Source of the DNA: Panicum virgatum
Taxonomy: Eukaryota > Streptophyta > Magnoliopsida > Poales > Poaceae
Length of the DNA: 64,000 bases
NCBI RefSeq assembly: GCF_016808335.1
Contig: NC_053138.1
Coordinates: forward strand, 10,657,900 to 10,721,899
Reading direction: 5' to 3'
The number at the start of each line of letters is the position of its first letter. Position 1 is the first letter of the stretch. The notes below the pieces were generated by a model. The model saw nothing but the letters and a program-made list of their open reading frames with translations, was not told the origin of the DNA and searched no databases. This document shows, piece by piece, positions 31,804-43,176 of this stretch. A program made the translations under genes and the position numbers.

Positions 31804-34378
31804 TGTGACTGACCCGCCGAGTTAAAGCGCTTAATTAAGTATAACCGCCATCATTTGAACACATCAGGCGCATTAACTTAATTAAGTGTAACTTGACAGA
31901 CTGTTTCCAACCCACAGGCCGATCAAAACACACCAGAAGTCTCACACAAAGGCGAGTGCAGAAGGTACCAGCATGATAAAATCTTACAAAAATAGTAATT
32001 AAAACTAAGACTTTTACAAAATAGCTTTAAATTTAAAATTTATAAAAGAAATGACAGCACAGAAGAGAATCTAACTTACAGAGCATTTTTACTAGAGAAT
32101 AAATAAAACAAACTAAATAATTCGAGAACTACCGAGACGTAAAGATAAGGCGCCACATCGAGCCTACCGATATGACACCTAGTTAGCTTCTAAACCTGAA
32201 ATAGGGTAAACAACAAATCTGAGCAACTAATACTCAGCAAGACTTACCCGACCAGTGGGTATAAATTAGCACACATATCTAGACATGCAAGGCTTTCTGG
32301 CTGGTGGTTAATTTTGCAGAAAAAAAGCTTCTAAAATTAGTCCTTTTTCTATTTTTAGCTCTAAATTCTATATGCTAAAATCATCAACTAGTATTTGCAC
32401 CGGCTAAGCAATCGTAACAAACATAGAGTAATAATTCATGATAATCATTTCCAAACATCACTTAAATTCTATATAGCATGACTACGATGCGGTCCTGCGA
32501 TCAAGGTGCTCATATCCGAGAGCGACTGACGGCGAATCGATTCGATTTAACTTTGCAAGGTGAACCTAACCAACACGGCACGCGTATGCCCCGTCGGACC
32601 CAACGACATATGGTCAGCCGAGCTCAACGTGAGACCACCAAAAGTAAATATATGCATCCCCAATTCTCCGCGACTACTCGACCACCCCAGGAGTTGGGTG
32701 CGGGTTCCTGTACTTTCAAAGTAAGGCAGCACTCGGCTTATCGGTTTCGACTACCTCCTACTCCCGGCATGCGGCTAGTACAATTCAAACTCGATCACAG
32801 GGCCAGACAACGAACGGTCCTTAACCGACACAGACGGGGCTAGCCTTTCCCCGCCCGGTCTCCAATTTGTTTTCCTTCTCCAACCTATTCCAATATTCCA
32901 TATACTCGAAATAACGAGATATCCTATATCTCGCGAGTGACCAGAAATCACTCGACTTCTACCGAGATCTTATTAACCATAACACTTCTATCGTCCTATA
33001 CATACTAGTATAACTCCAGGGAACCTAGGGATCATGCAACTAGAGTTCCAAACAATTTCTAAACCTAATGCACAAGTAATAGAAATATATATATGTGTCA
33101 TAAATTTGAAATAATAGGGCATGCATCGAGGCTTTCCTGGGGGTAACGCTAAGTTAGTGTTAATTCTACCAAGGCCTTGGGCCCTTCCGACCTTGGGCCG
33201 GGTCTTCGGTTGCTTCAGCGGGTCCTTCCATCTTCTGGATATGTCCACCGACACCGTCTTGTGGTTCGGCCTCAACACCGCGTGCTGCACGTCCACACGT
33301 TGTATATCTAGCATACATAAATAAGGTGCAATGATGCATATGTATGAATGCAGGGACGATGCAGTAAAAAGTGCAACAACACAAGTATAAGTTCACTATT
33401 GCCTAAACATGAACAACTACATAAGCAGAGGTTAAGTAAATCTTGCATGAGTCTAAATAAAGTTAAGCCAAATTGCTTTATATTTTTACCATTTTTCTAG
33501 CTCCAATTATGCATTTACAAGCTATTAAAAGTATTTTATCTAGCATAATTAAAACTATATAGTAAAAGTTGTCAAATAATATATTTTATAGTTCTATCCT
33601 ACGGAGCACGAAAATATGAAGCTAACAAACTTAATTTTACATTTTTCCTATTTTTCTAACATTTCCTATGAAATTTACAAGTTTCAGCTGAAGTTGCGAA
33701 CCTAACAAAACCGGTGATACCGGATTACAAAACCGGTGGTACCGGTTTCAGGTACCGGTTTCGGCCAGCGGCGCATAGATTGGCGCCCAGCGCTCGGAAT
33801 GGAAGAAGGAAGGGCTCGAGAAAGTCGAGGGGGATGCCGTGATGCTTACCCGTTCTCAGTTTGTGCGAAGAAGGCCGGAGATGGGAGATCGACGTGTGAG
33901 GCAAATCTTCAAGCGGCCACGTCGATGGGGAAGCAATTTCGGCCGTGGAACGACTCAAATGAGCTCGGGGATGGGTGGAGGACGAGGCGAGGCAGGTGTG
34001 GGTGGAAGAAATCGACGCCCGGCGGTCAGAGATGGCCGGAGCGGCGGCGACGGCGGCTCAGCTCACTAGGGCACGGGAGGAGAGAGAGAAGGAGGAGGGG
34101 AAAGGAACAGGGCGCTAGGAGGGGATAAGTGAGGCGGGGATAAGGTGACATGGCGCATCCTCGGCGCAGCTCGCCGACGGCGACGCGTGGCACGCCAAGA
34201 TGCGTGCTCTGCCCCTGACCAGCGGAAAAAACCGGTGGCACTGGTTTCCAAAAACCGGTGGCAGCGGTTTTGGTCCGGTCAGATAGAAAAATTCTTAGCT
34301 AATGGTTTTGGTCGCGTAAATTTAACTAATGTCCGTGACTAAGTTTAATTATAGGTGATTAACACCAGTGATGTTACA
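31804..34378 (-). mobile_element. Solo LTR, 2575 bp
   Basis: On the minus strand it begins TGTAACATCACTGGTG and ends GCGGGTCAGTCACA (TG...CA), flanked by GATAT duplications at 31799-31803 and 34379-34383. No internal region or second LTR is present, so unequal recombination left one LTR. The paralogous unit (9771-9800) reads straight across the junction, which confirms the ends. The 33.7-34.3 kb part is GC-rich with ACCGGT repeats, probably promoter or leader. Family not named. Confidence 0.82.
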
Positions 34379-34383
34379 GATAT

Positions 34384-34600
34384 ACAACACTAATTACAAA
34401 GGTATCTTAAAATATTTTCTTGTATACTAATTAACTTATGAACAAAGGCAGACCGAACTCGGTCGGTGAGACTCCCATGATGGGAGCTCACCCGCCGAAC
34501 CCGGGGGCGTGCACGCCTATTAAACCTCCTGTGAGGAGGGGAGCAGTCGCGAGCTCAAAAAGAAAACATAAGGAGGATATTTGAAGCATTGGCCACCACT
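34384..34600 (+). other. Continuation of PHAS unit 7 with a ~130-bp insert
   Basis: 34384-34438 and 34568-34590 match 9790-9862 (CTTGTATACTAATT, then CATAAGGAGGATATTTGAAGC). Between them lies an insert (about 34439-34567) containing GGTGAGACTCCCATGATGG and ending A-rich. It may be a short retroposon; no clean target duplication was found. Confidence 0.5.
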
Positions 34601-35235
34601 ACTATATAAAAGATTTTTAGGGGGGATAAAAACATATTTCTAGAAGCGGGTGCGGTTCCGCCCTCAGTTCTCGCAGCTAAAAATATTATTTTTAGGGATG
34701 AGTAACACATCCGCCCCTAAAAATGATTTTTAGGGGCAGCCGGCGTTGCAGCCAAATAGGGCCAGATCCACAATGTACCCTATCGGATCCGGCACCCCCT
34801 CCCCGGTTTTCCCTCCTCTGCATCTTGGGCTCGCCGGCAGCCATGGCCTTGATGGCGCGTTGGATCTGTGTGTTCCCTCGCCCCGACAACTGTGAGGGCC
34901 ACAGAGCGCGGGCGCACGCACCCCAACCATGCGCGGATGTGGCACAGATCTTGCTCGGGCGCAGGGCTGCCATCAGGTTGCGACGTGCGGGGCTAAGGCT
35001 TCAAGACGCGGTACGTCCAGCTTGCAGGTGCAAGATGGCCACGTTTTCCATGGCCATCCCCGACTTAGATTGGCCATTGGGACTTTGGTGGCAGTCATAT
35101 GGGCTTGGTTGCTCGCAATGGTGATGATATTTTCATGCAGGAGTTTAAGGCGAAAGCTCTACCCGACGTTGTGTCGGGCTAACACCGGCGACGCTATCTA
35201 GGCATCATTTTTTTTCTTTGAGACGTTGTTGTGAT
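34597..35235 (+). mobile_element. Possible CACTA-like end with TTTTTAGGGG subterminal repeats
   Basis: Starts CACTACTATATAAAAG and has repeated TTTTTAGGGG and CCGCCCC motifs at 34610-34740 in both orientations, as in CACTA subterminal regions. No matching right end was identified, so the right border is a guess. Confidence 0.3.
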
Positions 35236-35859
35236 ACTTTCTGCAAATGTCAGTAGTTCTCCAAGTGAAAACCTACTCCGACTTGTCGGATGGGTGACAA
35301 CGGCGTTTACAATGTCGTGTTCTCCTTGGAGGTAAGGATGGCAATGAGTCGGGTGGAGTGTCTGGGCACTCGAAATCTAAACCCAAACTTAAAATCCGAA
35401 CCCATCCCGAACACCGATTCATGTGAAAATCCATCCCCAAAACCGAACCCGCGGATACCTGAAACCCTATTGGATACCCGAAACCCGATTGGTCCCTCAA
35501 CTATGAAAATATCTAATTTAGTCCATGAGCTATCCTAACCCGCAACTCCGATTGGTTGTAGACATTCACTTGTGAATGTTCAAGGTCAGAATTTTTGATA
35601 ACCTAAAAAAATAATAGAACAGAGAAACCATTCATGCGCGCTATGCTGCTTGAACCATCCTCAACCTCTGCCCCTCGTTTATTACCATCTGTCCTCTAGC
35701 TAATAAAAGTCCACATCACTGCCTCTTGTTAATATAAGTATCTCTCAGTACATCATCCAAGTGTTGCATCTCTATAGTAATTAATAAGAGGCCGGGTAGT
35801 CTCCTTCCCATATGGCCTGGTAAGCACCTCGCGCCTCTATATCTTCAAGTCTAATGAGC
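35236..35859. other. Intergenic repeat-like sequence
   Basis: Contains GGATGGCAATGAGTCGGGT followed by CCCGAACCC-type repeats (35335-35500), which look like the end of a common plant DNA element. No gene seen. Confidence 0.35.
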
Positions 35860-36001
35860 TATCAGAACTATGCGCATCCAGCAGCCGCTCTCAAAAATCA
35901 AACACAACACACAGTCAGCACAAAGAGAAATCAACGGAGTTTGATGAGAACCTACCAGCTGAAATGGAGCTGGATCGGAGCACGAAGAACAAACACGCTG
36001 C

Positions 36002-36023
36002 TGGGAGTAAGAGGCATCAGGGA
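36002..36023 (+). promoter_or_regulatory. miR2118-like target site 8
   Basis: 17 of 22 bases match; AGAGGCATCAGG is intact. Same position in the unit as sites 4 and 7. Confidence 0.68.
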
Positions 36024-36257
36024 CATCCTTTGCACTGTTGCGCAGGGAAGAATCAGCAATGAGCGGGCTGAGCTTGGCTCCACCGAGTTGGCATGCAAGG
36101 GAATCGTCTTGCAAGAGCAGACAGAATTTGGCTCTCGCTCGACGTGGATTCAGCTGGCTCGATGTGCATGGCCTTTCCGTACATACTGCAAATGTGCTGC
36201 ATAGTTTTGGCACGGGTTCATGTGTTTCCTGCTCACTGTGTTCGCTGAGAGGCACAG

Positions 36258-36280
36258 TTTTTTTTTTTTTTTGCGGGTGA
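36258..36280 (-). mobile_element. 23-bp poly(A) micro-retroposon
   Basis: Fifteen T followed by GCGGGTGA, between perfect 14-bp repeats GCTGAGAGGCACAG (36244-36257 and 36281-36294). Confidence 0.7.
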
Positions 36281-36423
36281 GCTGAGAGGCACAGTTGGCT
36301 AGTCTATGATCCAAGACATGACCGTGCTCGATTGTACCTGATTGTGGGAGCGCCTGTACAGGGGTCCGATCCCATCGTGTTCATTCAGGGATCCCTTGCT
36401 GGCCGCGGCGTACGTCCTGCATC

Positions 36424-36986
36424 CAGGGTTAACCGAACCGACCGGTCCGGTCAAACCGCCGCCCTCCAGTAGCGGTTTACCGGACCGGTTTGACCGGTAA
36501 CCGGTGGAAACCGGTTGAATTCAAATTCAAATTCAAATAAATTCAAAAAATCACGTGCAACCGGTTCCGACCGGTTTACCGGCCGGTTTGACCGGTTTAT
36601 CGGCCGGTTTTACCGGTTTACCGGTCGGTTTGACCGGTTTGAATTCAAATTCAAATTCAATAGCTCCCGTGCAACCGGTTTACCGGCCGGTTTGACCGGT
36701 GGGCTTTAATGGGCCGGACCATTTTTTCTTTTTTCTTTTTTGATTTAACTTTAAATCCCCGCAAACTATACTAAATGAATGAATTTTTGAGAAAATTTGA
36801 CACTATTAGATTCATTGCACCTTGAAGTATTTTTAGGATTTTTTTTGGAATTTTTCATTTTTTGAATTTAAATTTAAATTTTGAATTTTGGCCGGTTGGG
36901 TACCGGACCAAACCGGAACCGGGCCGGACCGATTTGACCGGTAACCGGTCAAACCGGACCGGTTCCCACCGGTTTGGTGAACCTTG
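36424..36986. mobile_element. hAT-like MITE rich in ACCGGTTT motifs
   Basis: Ends CAGGGTTAACCGAACCG and CCGGTTTGGTGAACCTTG are imperfect inverted repeats of the CA..GGTT type. The interior is built from many ACCGGTTT and GAATTCAAATTCAAATTC units in both orientations. The flanks do not give a clean 8-bp duplication, so the class is provisional. Confidence 0.5.
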
Positions 36987-37925
36987 GCTGAAGTTATACC
37001 CATTCCTGAAGAGATTTTGCAAATATACTTTATTTAGCCCGCCATGCGTGCAAGATTCTTTTTCTAGAATAGACTGACTTTCAAACCAAACAGGCCCAGT
37101 ATCCGCTCGAGTAATCAGCAGCGACGCCATAAGTCAAACAACCAAGGTCCAAATAGAATCAAAATCGACAAAACACATTGGCGGTGACAAAGAAGAAGAA
37201 CTATCGAGCCCTCCGAAGCAACGCACCGGCAATCGCTATCCTGTGTAGAACAGAGGGGTGATACGAGGGAGATGAAAGAGCAGAGAAGAGTAATCCAGTC
37301 CGTCAGTGCCACGTGAAAGAGAACCAATTTTTTAAGATAAGAAAGGAAGACAACTAATGCATGTGCTGTCAACAAACTTTGCAACGTATTAGCACACCCA
37401 TTACTACTACCAGAAATTAGCTGCTCAGATTCACGTTATGCGTAGTATAAAATCTTTTGTCATGAATTAAAAAAAAAACAGTGCAACAACCATTTCCTGG
37501 TTACTACCCCTGAACCTAAGCACGCTGCCATAAAATAGGAAGCCCCTCTGATCAGCAGCAGCAGATGCATTGAACATTAATAAAAAAAATATCCTAGCCT
37601 TCGGAAAGTACAAAATTTATACTACTTCTCTAACTATTTGTCTAATATAATCATTTTAGCCATCGAAACTGTCCACATTACTTACAATCTTCATTTCCTC
37701 ACTACTAATTTTCTTTGGTTGTGTGCAGGGGAAAATATTAGGAAAATACAATAACTAGGACCTACTACCTACTGACCTACAGATATACATAGCCACAAAT
37801 ACATAATATAGTTCAATTTGCAAAATGTAAGTTGTAGTTCGGCTGCATAATTGATTCATCTTCTGCCACAATCAGTTCACCGGAGTTCAAGATCAAGGAA
37901 GGGGGCCCTCAGGTGCGGCAATGCC

Positions 37926-37957
<32 letters not shown>

Positions 37958-38120
37958 TGAGAAGAAGAGAGTGCACATGTTTGGTCTGCAGAGCACAGAT
38001 GGCTCTTCCTTCACAAGGTGGAACAATATTTCTTTCAGAACAGCACATGAGAAGGTACAATATGAAATAAACGATACACAGAAAACTTGTTGGTGGTGTA
38101 AGTGTTCTTCACCTCTCATC
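36987..38120. other. AT-rich intergenic sequence with a TTA microsatellite
   Basis: TTA repeat at 37926-37957 (about 11 units). No gene, site or clear element seen. Confidence 0.4.
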
Positions 38121-38319
38121 TACCCTGAACTATTAGGATCGGCTCAATTTGGTCCCCTGAACTATGAAAACGTCCAATTTAGTCATTGAACTATCCTCGA
38201 TCTAATTTCGTCCTTGAATGTGATATGGCATGCCACATAGGCTACTCCAGTCACCACTCAATCAGCTTGGGTGTGGAATACCCTTTTTCTCTCCATCCAT
38301 AGAGCAGATTTAACACAGG

Positions 38320-38770
38320 CAGCTTCCAGCGTTAGTTTCTGGAATTTTATTGGCCTTGATGCAACCCCTTGAAAATGAACAGCTCTGGTTGGAGAATCCC
38401 CTTTAGGAATCAAACTCTAGGGTCAAAAGCACCGTTCTTTCATGCATTCTATATATGGAACGTATGGAAAAGAAATACGAAGGTTTTTCGCCATGAAGAT
38501 GAAACAAATTTAATGATATCTAAACGCTGCAATGAGGATCTGATAGTTTGGTCAAATAGCTGTTCCTCTCCTTCCGATAAGATGAAAGTGGATATTTGGA
38601 GTAATTTCTTCCCAACTTAGTTAGATAGCTTTAGTCTTGCTTAGCTTTTCTTTCTCTTTCAGCTAGCTTGCTAGCTCCTTTGTAATCTCTACACACTTGT
38701 ACATTGTTATTCTCTTTGTGCAATATAAAGTTCAGGCACCCTAAGGGGTGCCATAGTTACTTAAAAAAAA
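38320..38770 (+). pseudogene. 3' end of a LINE, truncated
   Basis: A short frame (38369-38620) has the FYIWNVWKRNTKVF pattern found near the C-terminus of plant LINE polyproteins. It is followed by an untranslated tail with the usual TTTGTAATCTCT and CTTGTACATTG words and ending in A8 at about 38763-38770. The 5' border is unclear. The fragment cannot move by itself. Confidence 0.55.
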
Positions 38771-39029
38771 TATTCGCATGAAAGTTTTTGTAATAATAAA
38801 TTTGGCATCACCTATGCTACATGTGCACCAGGTCCGCATGTCATCGACACATCAATTCATATCAAGCTCGAGAATTTTCCCATGGTAAATAAAGAAATAC
38901 AAAAAAAATTCCCCAAGGAAGGAGGCGGCAGATGGGAGATGAAGGAAGCATCTTTTGGGTTTATGTGCACGTGAAAAGAAAGGAAGAAATTAAGATAATC
39001 CTATTCTCACACATATGCCATAATCATCC

Positions 39030-39620
39030 TAGCTAGTTCAAGCTAAGCACCGTCCCCTCGTTTGAACAACACGTGAAACAAGCACCCCCAGAGCGATGAG
39101 GCCTAGCTGATGTTTGAAGCCTAACCGGGGCACGAGGCGTCGCCAAGCTTCGAATGGTTGATGACATGCTACATGAGGAGGCAATGCCGCATTGGATGAA
39201 GTTCCAGATGCCTCTAATTCCCAGCGCACTTGTCCGTGCTGTTTCTCGAGTTGGTCCTTCGGGCCCACACATCTAGCTACTTGTGTCTATATATGTATAA
39301 ATTTTGGCCTACTACTTACTAGTTTGCGAAAGGCCAGATAGCTAGAACTAACGACATATATAGAGAGCGTGAGGTCACATAAACAAGACTGGGAAGATGA
39401 TGTAATTAAGGACGAGTGGACGACCACCCTTCAACCTTTCAATAAAGAGGATTGGTGGTTATAATTTAGTTTGTGGGTGAATGCGGTACTGCACTCTGAA
39501 TTCTGAAACCGAGTGAATTAATTCTCTCTTTTTTTTGGAGAAAAATCAAGTGAATCAATTTGATGGTGATGAGCTCACTGGCACACAGCTACAAGATGGC
39601 CTGATTATTGCACGATATTA
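39030..39620 (-). ncRNA. Candidate 21-PHAS non-coding unit 9 (minus strand)
   Basis: Diverged copy of 27.9-28.4 kb, including the site, GTTTGAACAACACGTGAAAC and GAGTGGACGACCACCCTTCAA. It lacks the right arm of the foldback present in the other copy. Confidence 0.5.
39202..39223 (-). promoter_or_regulatory. miR2118-like target site 9
   Basis: On the minus strand 18 of 22 bases match. Same position as site 6 in the paralogous unit. Confidence 0.68.
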
Positions 39621-39752
39621 TTCTTATTCTAGGGTAACAGGAGTGGTGAAATGAGAGCAGATGGTCCTAAAAAGACCAATCTTTTCATGGAATACAAAAG
39701 TTGGCAGACTCATCAGAATCATGGCACGATGGCAAGATACACAAACACATAA

Positions 39753-39983
39753 CGTCCTGTTTAGTTGGTGAAAAATTGTTGGTTTTGGTACTGTACCACA
39801 TTCTGTTGTTACTTGACAAATAATATCCAATTATAGACTAATTAGGCTTAAAAGATTTATATCGTGCTAATCAGTTAGACTGTGTAATTAGTTATTTTTT
39901 CAACTGCATTTAATGCTCTATGCATGTGTCGAACATTTGATGTGACGGTTACTGCAGAAAATTTTTTGGAACTAAACATGGCC
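39753..39983. mobile_element. MITE with GTTTAGTT ends
   Basis: Left CCTGTTTAGTTGG and right GGAACTAAACATGGCC are inverted repeats of a type very common in panicoid grasses. The interior has AATTAGGCTTAAAAGATT. No clean target duplication. Confidence 0.5.
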
Positions 39984-40019
39984 TTAGAATGAGTTGCAGA
40001 TTACTGATATATAATGAGC

Positions 40020-40152
40020 TACGCGAGGCAGTGCACAAACTCCCACCGGCAGCCAGCTATGAGCTATATATCTCCCTCTGTTCCAAAATATAAGTCTGTT
40101 CACTTTCTTCCAAAGTCAATATTTTTAAAATTTGATCATCAAGTTTATAAAA
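40020..40152 (+). repeat. Left part of a duplicated block (paralogue of 57190-57305)
   Basis: Shares GTGCACAAACTC.CACCGGCA and ATCTCCCTC.GTTCCAAAATA with 57196-57255. The block continues after the MULE at 41301. Confidence 0.6.
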
Positions 40153-41291
40153 GGGAAAAGTCTATTTTTGGACCTTGAACTCGTCCGGTCATCTGAAATT
40201 GAACCCCGAACTACGAAACCGGGTAATCAAGGTCCTCGAACTATCAAAACCGTCAGAAATACAACCAAAAGTACTGTAGCAAGCGGTTTTGTGACGTGGC
40301 ATCATGGGGCCACATGGCAGTACACGTCATCACACCGTTCCACACTGCTAGGTGGGACCCACTCCCTCCTCCTTTCTGCCTGCCCCTCCGCCCGCTCCCT
40401 CCGCCGCCGCCCGCTCCGTCGCACCGCCGCCCGCTCCCTCCTCCGCCGCCGCTGCCGCTCGCTCCTACTGCCACCGCGGGCGGGAGGGAGAGGGCGCGGT
40501 CGAGGAACCCAGCTTGCAGAGCACCCGCGCCGCCCGCTCCTTGGCCGCCGCGCTCCCAGCGCCCGCGTCGAGGACGCGGACCACGGGCGCGATTACGCCG
40601 CCGACGGAGCGGGCGGCGGCGGCGGCGGAGGAAGCGGGTGGCGGTGGCGGCGGCGGGAGGTGGCTCCTTCCGCGTGGCGGCGCAACGCGCGGGAGGCGCG
40701 GCGGAGGGAGCGGGCAGTGGCGGTGGCGGAGGGAGCGGGCGGCGGCGGAGGTAGCGGGCGGCGGTGCGAGCGGGTGGCGGCGCAGCGATGCGATGGAGCG
40801 GGCGGCGGCGGAGGGAGCGGGTGGCTGTGCGAGCAGAGGGAGCGGGCGGCAGTGCGACGGAAGGAGCAGGCGTGAGGGAGACGAGGGAGGAGGCGGAGGC
40901 GGCGCGCGCGGGTGCCGCCGCTGGTGGAGAGGGAGAGGAGGCGACGGGCCCGCGTCGCTGGGGCGCGAGGTGCCGGGGCGAGGTGGCCGGGTGGGGCGGC
41001 GGGGTGAGCTCGGCCTACGCCTCCATGGCTGAGGAAGGGAGGGAGGAGGAGGTGGCAGTGGGACCCACTTGTCATTGAGAGGGAAGAAATGAGGGAGGTG
41101 CTGACGTGGACTGACTTGTGGGCCCCGCGTGCCACGTGTGCAAAACCACCTTCAAAACAGCTTGCTACAGTGCTCGAGGGGGTGATTCGGACGGTTTTGA
41201 CAGTTCGAGGGCCTAGGTTACCCGGTTTCGTAGTATGAGGTCGAAAAACGGACTTCTGGACTAGTTCAAGGTTGTAAAATAGACTTATCCC
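40153..41291. mobile_element. Mutator-like (Pack-MULE type) element
   Basis: Long terminal inverted repeats of about 130 bp (GGGAAAAGTCTATTTT at left against the reverse complement of AAAATAGACTTATCCC at right) with perfect 9-bp duplications TTTATAAAA (40144-40152 and 41292-41300). The related block at 57.3 kb is the empty site. The interior (40340-41080) is extremely GC-rich with simple GGCGGCGGA runs, which explains long open frames on both strands. It may be a captured gene fragment, but no protein is recognised and no transposase is present. Confidence 0.85.
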
Positions 41292-41300
41292 TTTATAAAA

Positions 41301-42060
41301 TACTGCCTGAGACAATATATGTGATGACATAGCTCTGCATTTGACAATGTTTGTAATGAGTGCTGCCTCCGCGATCTTTGATGAATGTGTTGTAGTACTA
41401 CTGCCTATGCAAACCATGTGAAACCATATTTGTCCAGTCCAATCTGTTTGATAGAAATATTTTGTTTTCCAGTAGTGGTAGTAATCCTGTTTACCATTGG
41501 CTGGTTGACAACCGAGTGTGCAACAATTGTGCCGATGGGTATCAAGGTCCATTCGCCATCCACTTGTACAAATAAATAGCCATTTCTACATACGGGAACC
41601 CATAGTCAACTCTGAATCTAGATATAGAAAGGGTAAACCGGTGGTACATTGGTATACATGTTGGTTTTGTGCTCCTGCTATGTATCTATCTCGTTAGTGT
41701 TAGCTCCCCTTGTTCAAGCTAGTAGGTAGAGCAAATTAAACACAATAGAGTTTCTGAAAAGAGTACAAATAGTCCAAAACCAACTCAACGCAACGAACGG
41801 GAGAGAAGCAGCAAGCAAAGGCAATGGAAAACTACACCCATGGGTGTCATCGGAAGGTGCTTATTACACAACTACACAAGCAGTCAGTGTGCTGGGAATT
41901 AGAGTCATCTGGAACTGTGTCCAATGCAGCGGAGCGTGACCCTGTGCATGCCCACACATTGGAACGAAGGAAGCGACGCGTGCTCCGGCCATGCTCCGTA
42001 GTGCAGCTCAGGATGCAGCTTTCGGTGGGTCAATCCAATGACCCAATACCCAAATTATAA
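41301..42060 (+). ncRNA. Candidate 21-PHAS non-coding unit 10
   Basis: Aligns with 57310-57965: shared GATGAATGTGTTGTAGTA, CTGGTTGACAACCGA, TACAAATAAATAGCCATTTC, CACAAGCAGTCAGTGTGCTG and then the site. About 600 bases upstream of each site are conserved, so promoter and leader were duplicated with it. Confidence 0.5.
41893..41914 (+). promoter_or_regulatory. miR2118-like target site 10
   Basis: 17 of 22 bases match. One core base differs (GAGTCATC), and the same change occurs in its duplicate, site 16. Confidence 0.6.
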
Positions 42061-42891
42061 AGTGTAGCGTAAATTTCAGTAGGTGATGGTCATCGCATCC
42101 CTAATGTTCTTATATGGGCCTAGGCTACCCGACCAGCAGCCAGGGGGCAACACTCTGTTTGGTTGATTACTAAACCGCGCCACAGCAGCTTCCACTTCTG
42201 GCCAAGCACGGCAAGCCTTGGTTGGCAATGCGACTTAGGCACGCTAGAAGGAAATAGGAGTTGTAATTTAGAAATGGGAGGAACCTGGAACCGCGTCACC
42301 TCAAAGGACTACACACGAGCCGCGCTTGGGCAGTAGATTTGTGCGAGATTTAATTTGTGCAATTGGGAGCTGTGTTGGGCAGTAGATTTGTGCGAGAAAG
42401 GACGCTGTCGCTGCGATGCCCATGGCGACGTTTTCTTCTCAGCTCCTGCAAAACTCTGCTCTATGCCTTGTAGAACATATTACAGATATGCTCAATGCTC
42501 TCACCTCTGTGAACAAGAAAAAAATTCTTTTCTTTTTTGCGTCTCCTGAGCTCTAGTCTTTGCCTATTTGTTCGCTGCTGGATCCTAGAGGTACGGAAAT
42601 GGGGCCTAGTTGATGACATCGCAATAGTGTGCGAGAGATCTTCAAAATCGTTGTCGTTGGTCACTCAACGAGCTAGCACACTGTTTTGTTAAGTCATTGC
42701 ATCTATGCAGAACTTTGGTACGGTGTTGCAGATCTTATGATTTGTATAGCAGAGATAAACCGTATGATGTTACAACAGAGAGAAGAGCAGTGGCAGACCC
42801 AACCACAAATGTTGATTTCACAGATGCATTTACAAATTGGTTTTCCAGAGTCACCCTTGTTGCTTTCCATTAACAATGTTTCATATAACTG
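42061..42891 (+). ncRNA. Candidate 21-PHAS non-coding unit 11
   Basis: No coding frame recognised. A miR2118-like site lies at 42269, only 376 bases after site 10 on the same strand. Confidence 0.4.
42269..42290 (+). promoter_or_regulatory. miR2118-like target site 11
   Basis: 18 of 22 bases match, including AAATGGGAGG, but two core bases differ (GGAACC instead of GGCATC). Confidence 0.5.
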
Positions 42892-42906
42892 AGATGACCG
42901 GGTACA

Positions 42907-43161
42907 ACCAAAGCTTCTCTAGTCTAGTTGGTTAGAGGAGCTGAGGTATGGTCGTCCCCACGAGGTCGCGAGCTCGAATCTCAGTTGGGACAAATTTCTG
43001 CCCGTGGGTAAAAAAATCCCCTCGCTGTGCTCGCCATAAGGCTTGGCCCTCACGGGCATGGGCCAGGGTTCGGGGATTTTTCCGCGACCGGGAGAAGCCG
43101 TGTTGCTTCCTCTTAATGAAAAACGGTGGGGTCCGTTCACCCCTCTGGCCGCGTTTTTTTT
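42907..43161 (+). mobile_element. tRNA-derived SINE, T-tailed
   Basis: Perfect 15-bp duplications AGATGACCGGGTACA (42892-42906 and 43162-43176) flank a 255-bp unit. Near its 5' end are an A-box-like TGGTTAGAGG and a B-box-like AGCTCGAATCT, as in RNA polymerase III promoters. It ends GCG followed by a T run, as Au-type grass SINEs do. Confidence 0.82.
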
Positions 43162-43176
43162 AGATGACCGGGTACA

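Larger units (their letters stand above)
35860..36423 (+). ncRNA. Candidate 21-PHAS non-coding unit 8
   Basis: Third copy of the 8.2-kb unit: AACACACAGTCAGCAC leader, site at 36002, GAGCGGGCTGAGCTTGG, GAATCGTCTTGCAAGAGCA, and GATCCCTTGCTGG. Homology stops at 36423, where a CCGG-rich element starts. Confidence 0.55.

Noticed and set aside
36424..36986. CCGG-rich repeat as a CRISPR-like or satellite array
   Set aside because: Units are irregular and in both orientations with inverted ends. It fits a DNA transposon, and this is a plant genome.
40132..41552. Long frames on both strands (up to 319 codons) as genes
   Set aside because: They span MULE ends and simple GGCGGCGGA runs; composition explains them.
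42907..43000. A tRNA gene
   Set aside because: A and B boxes are present but there is no cloverleaf or acceptor end, and the block has SINE-type target duplications.
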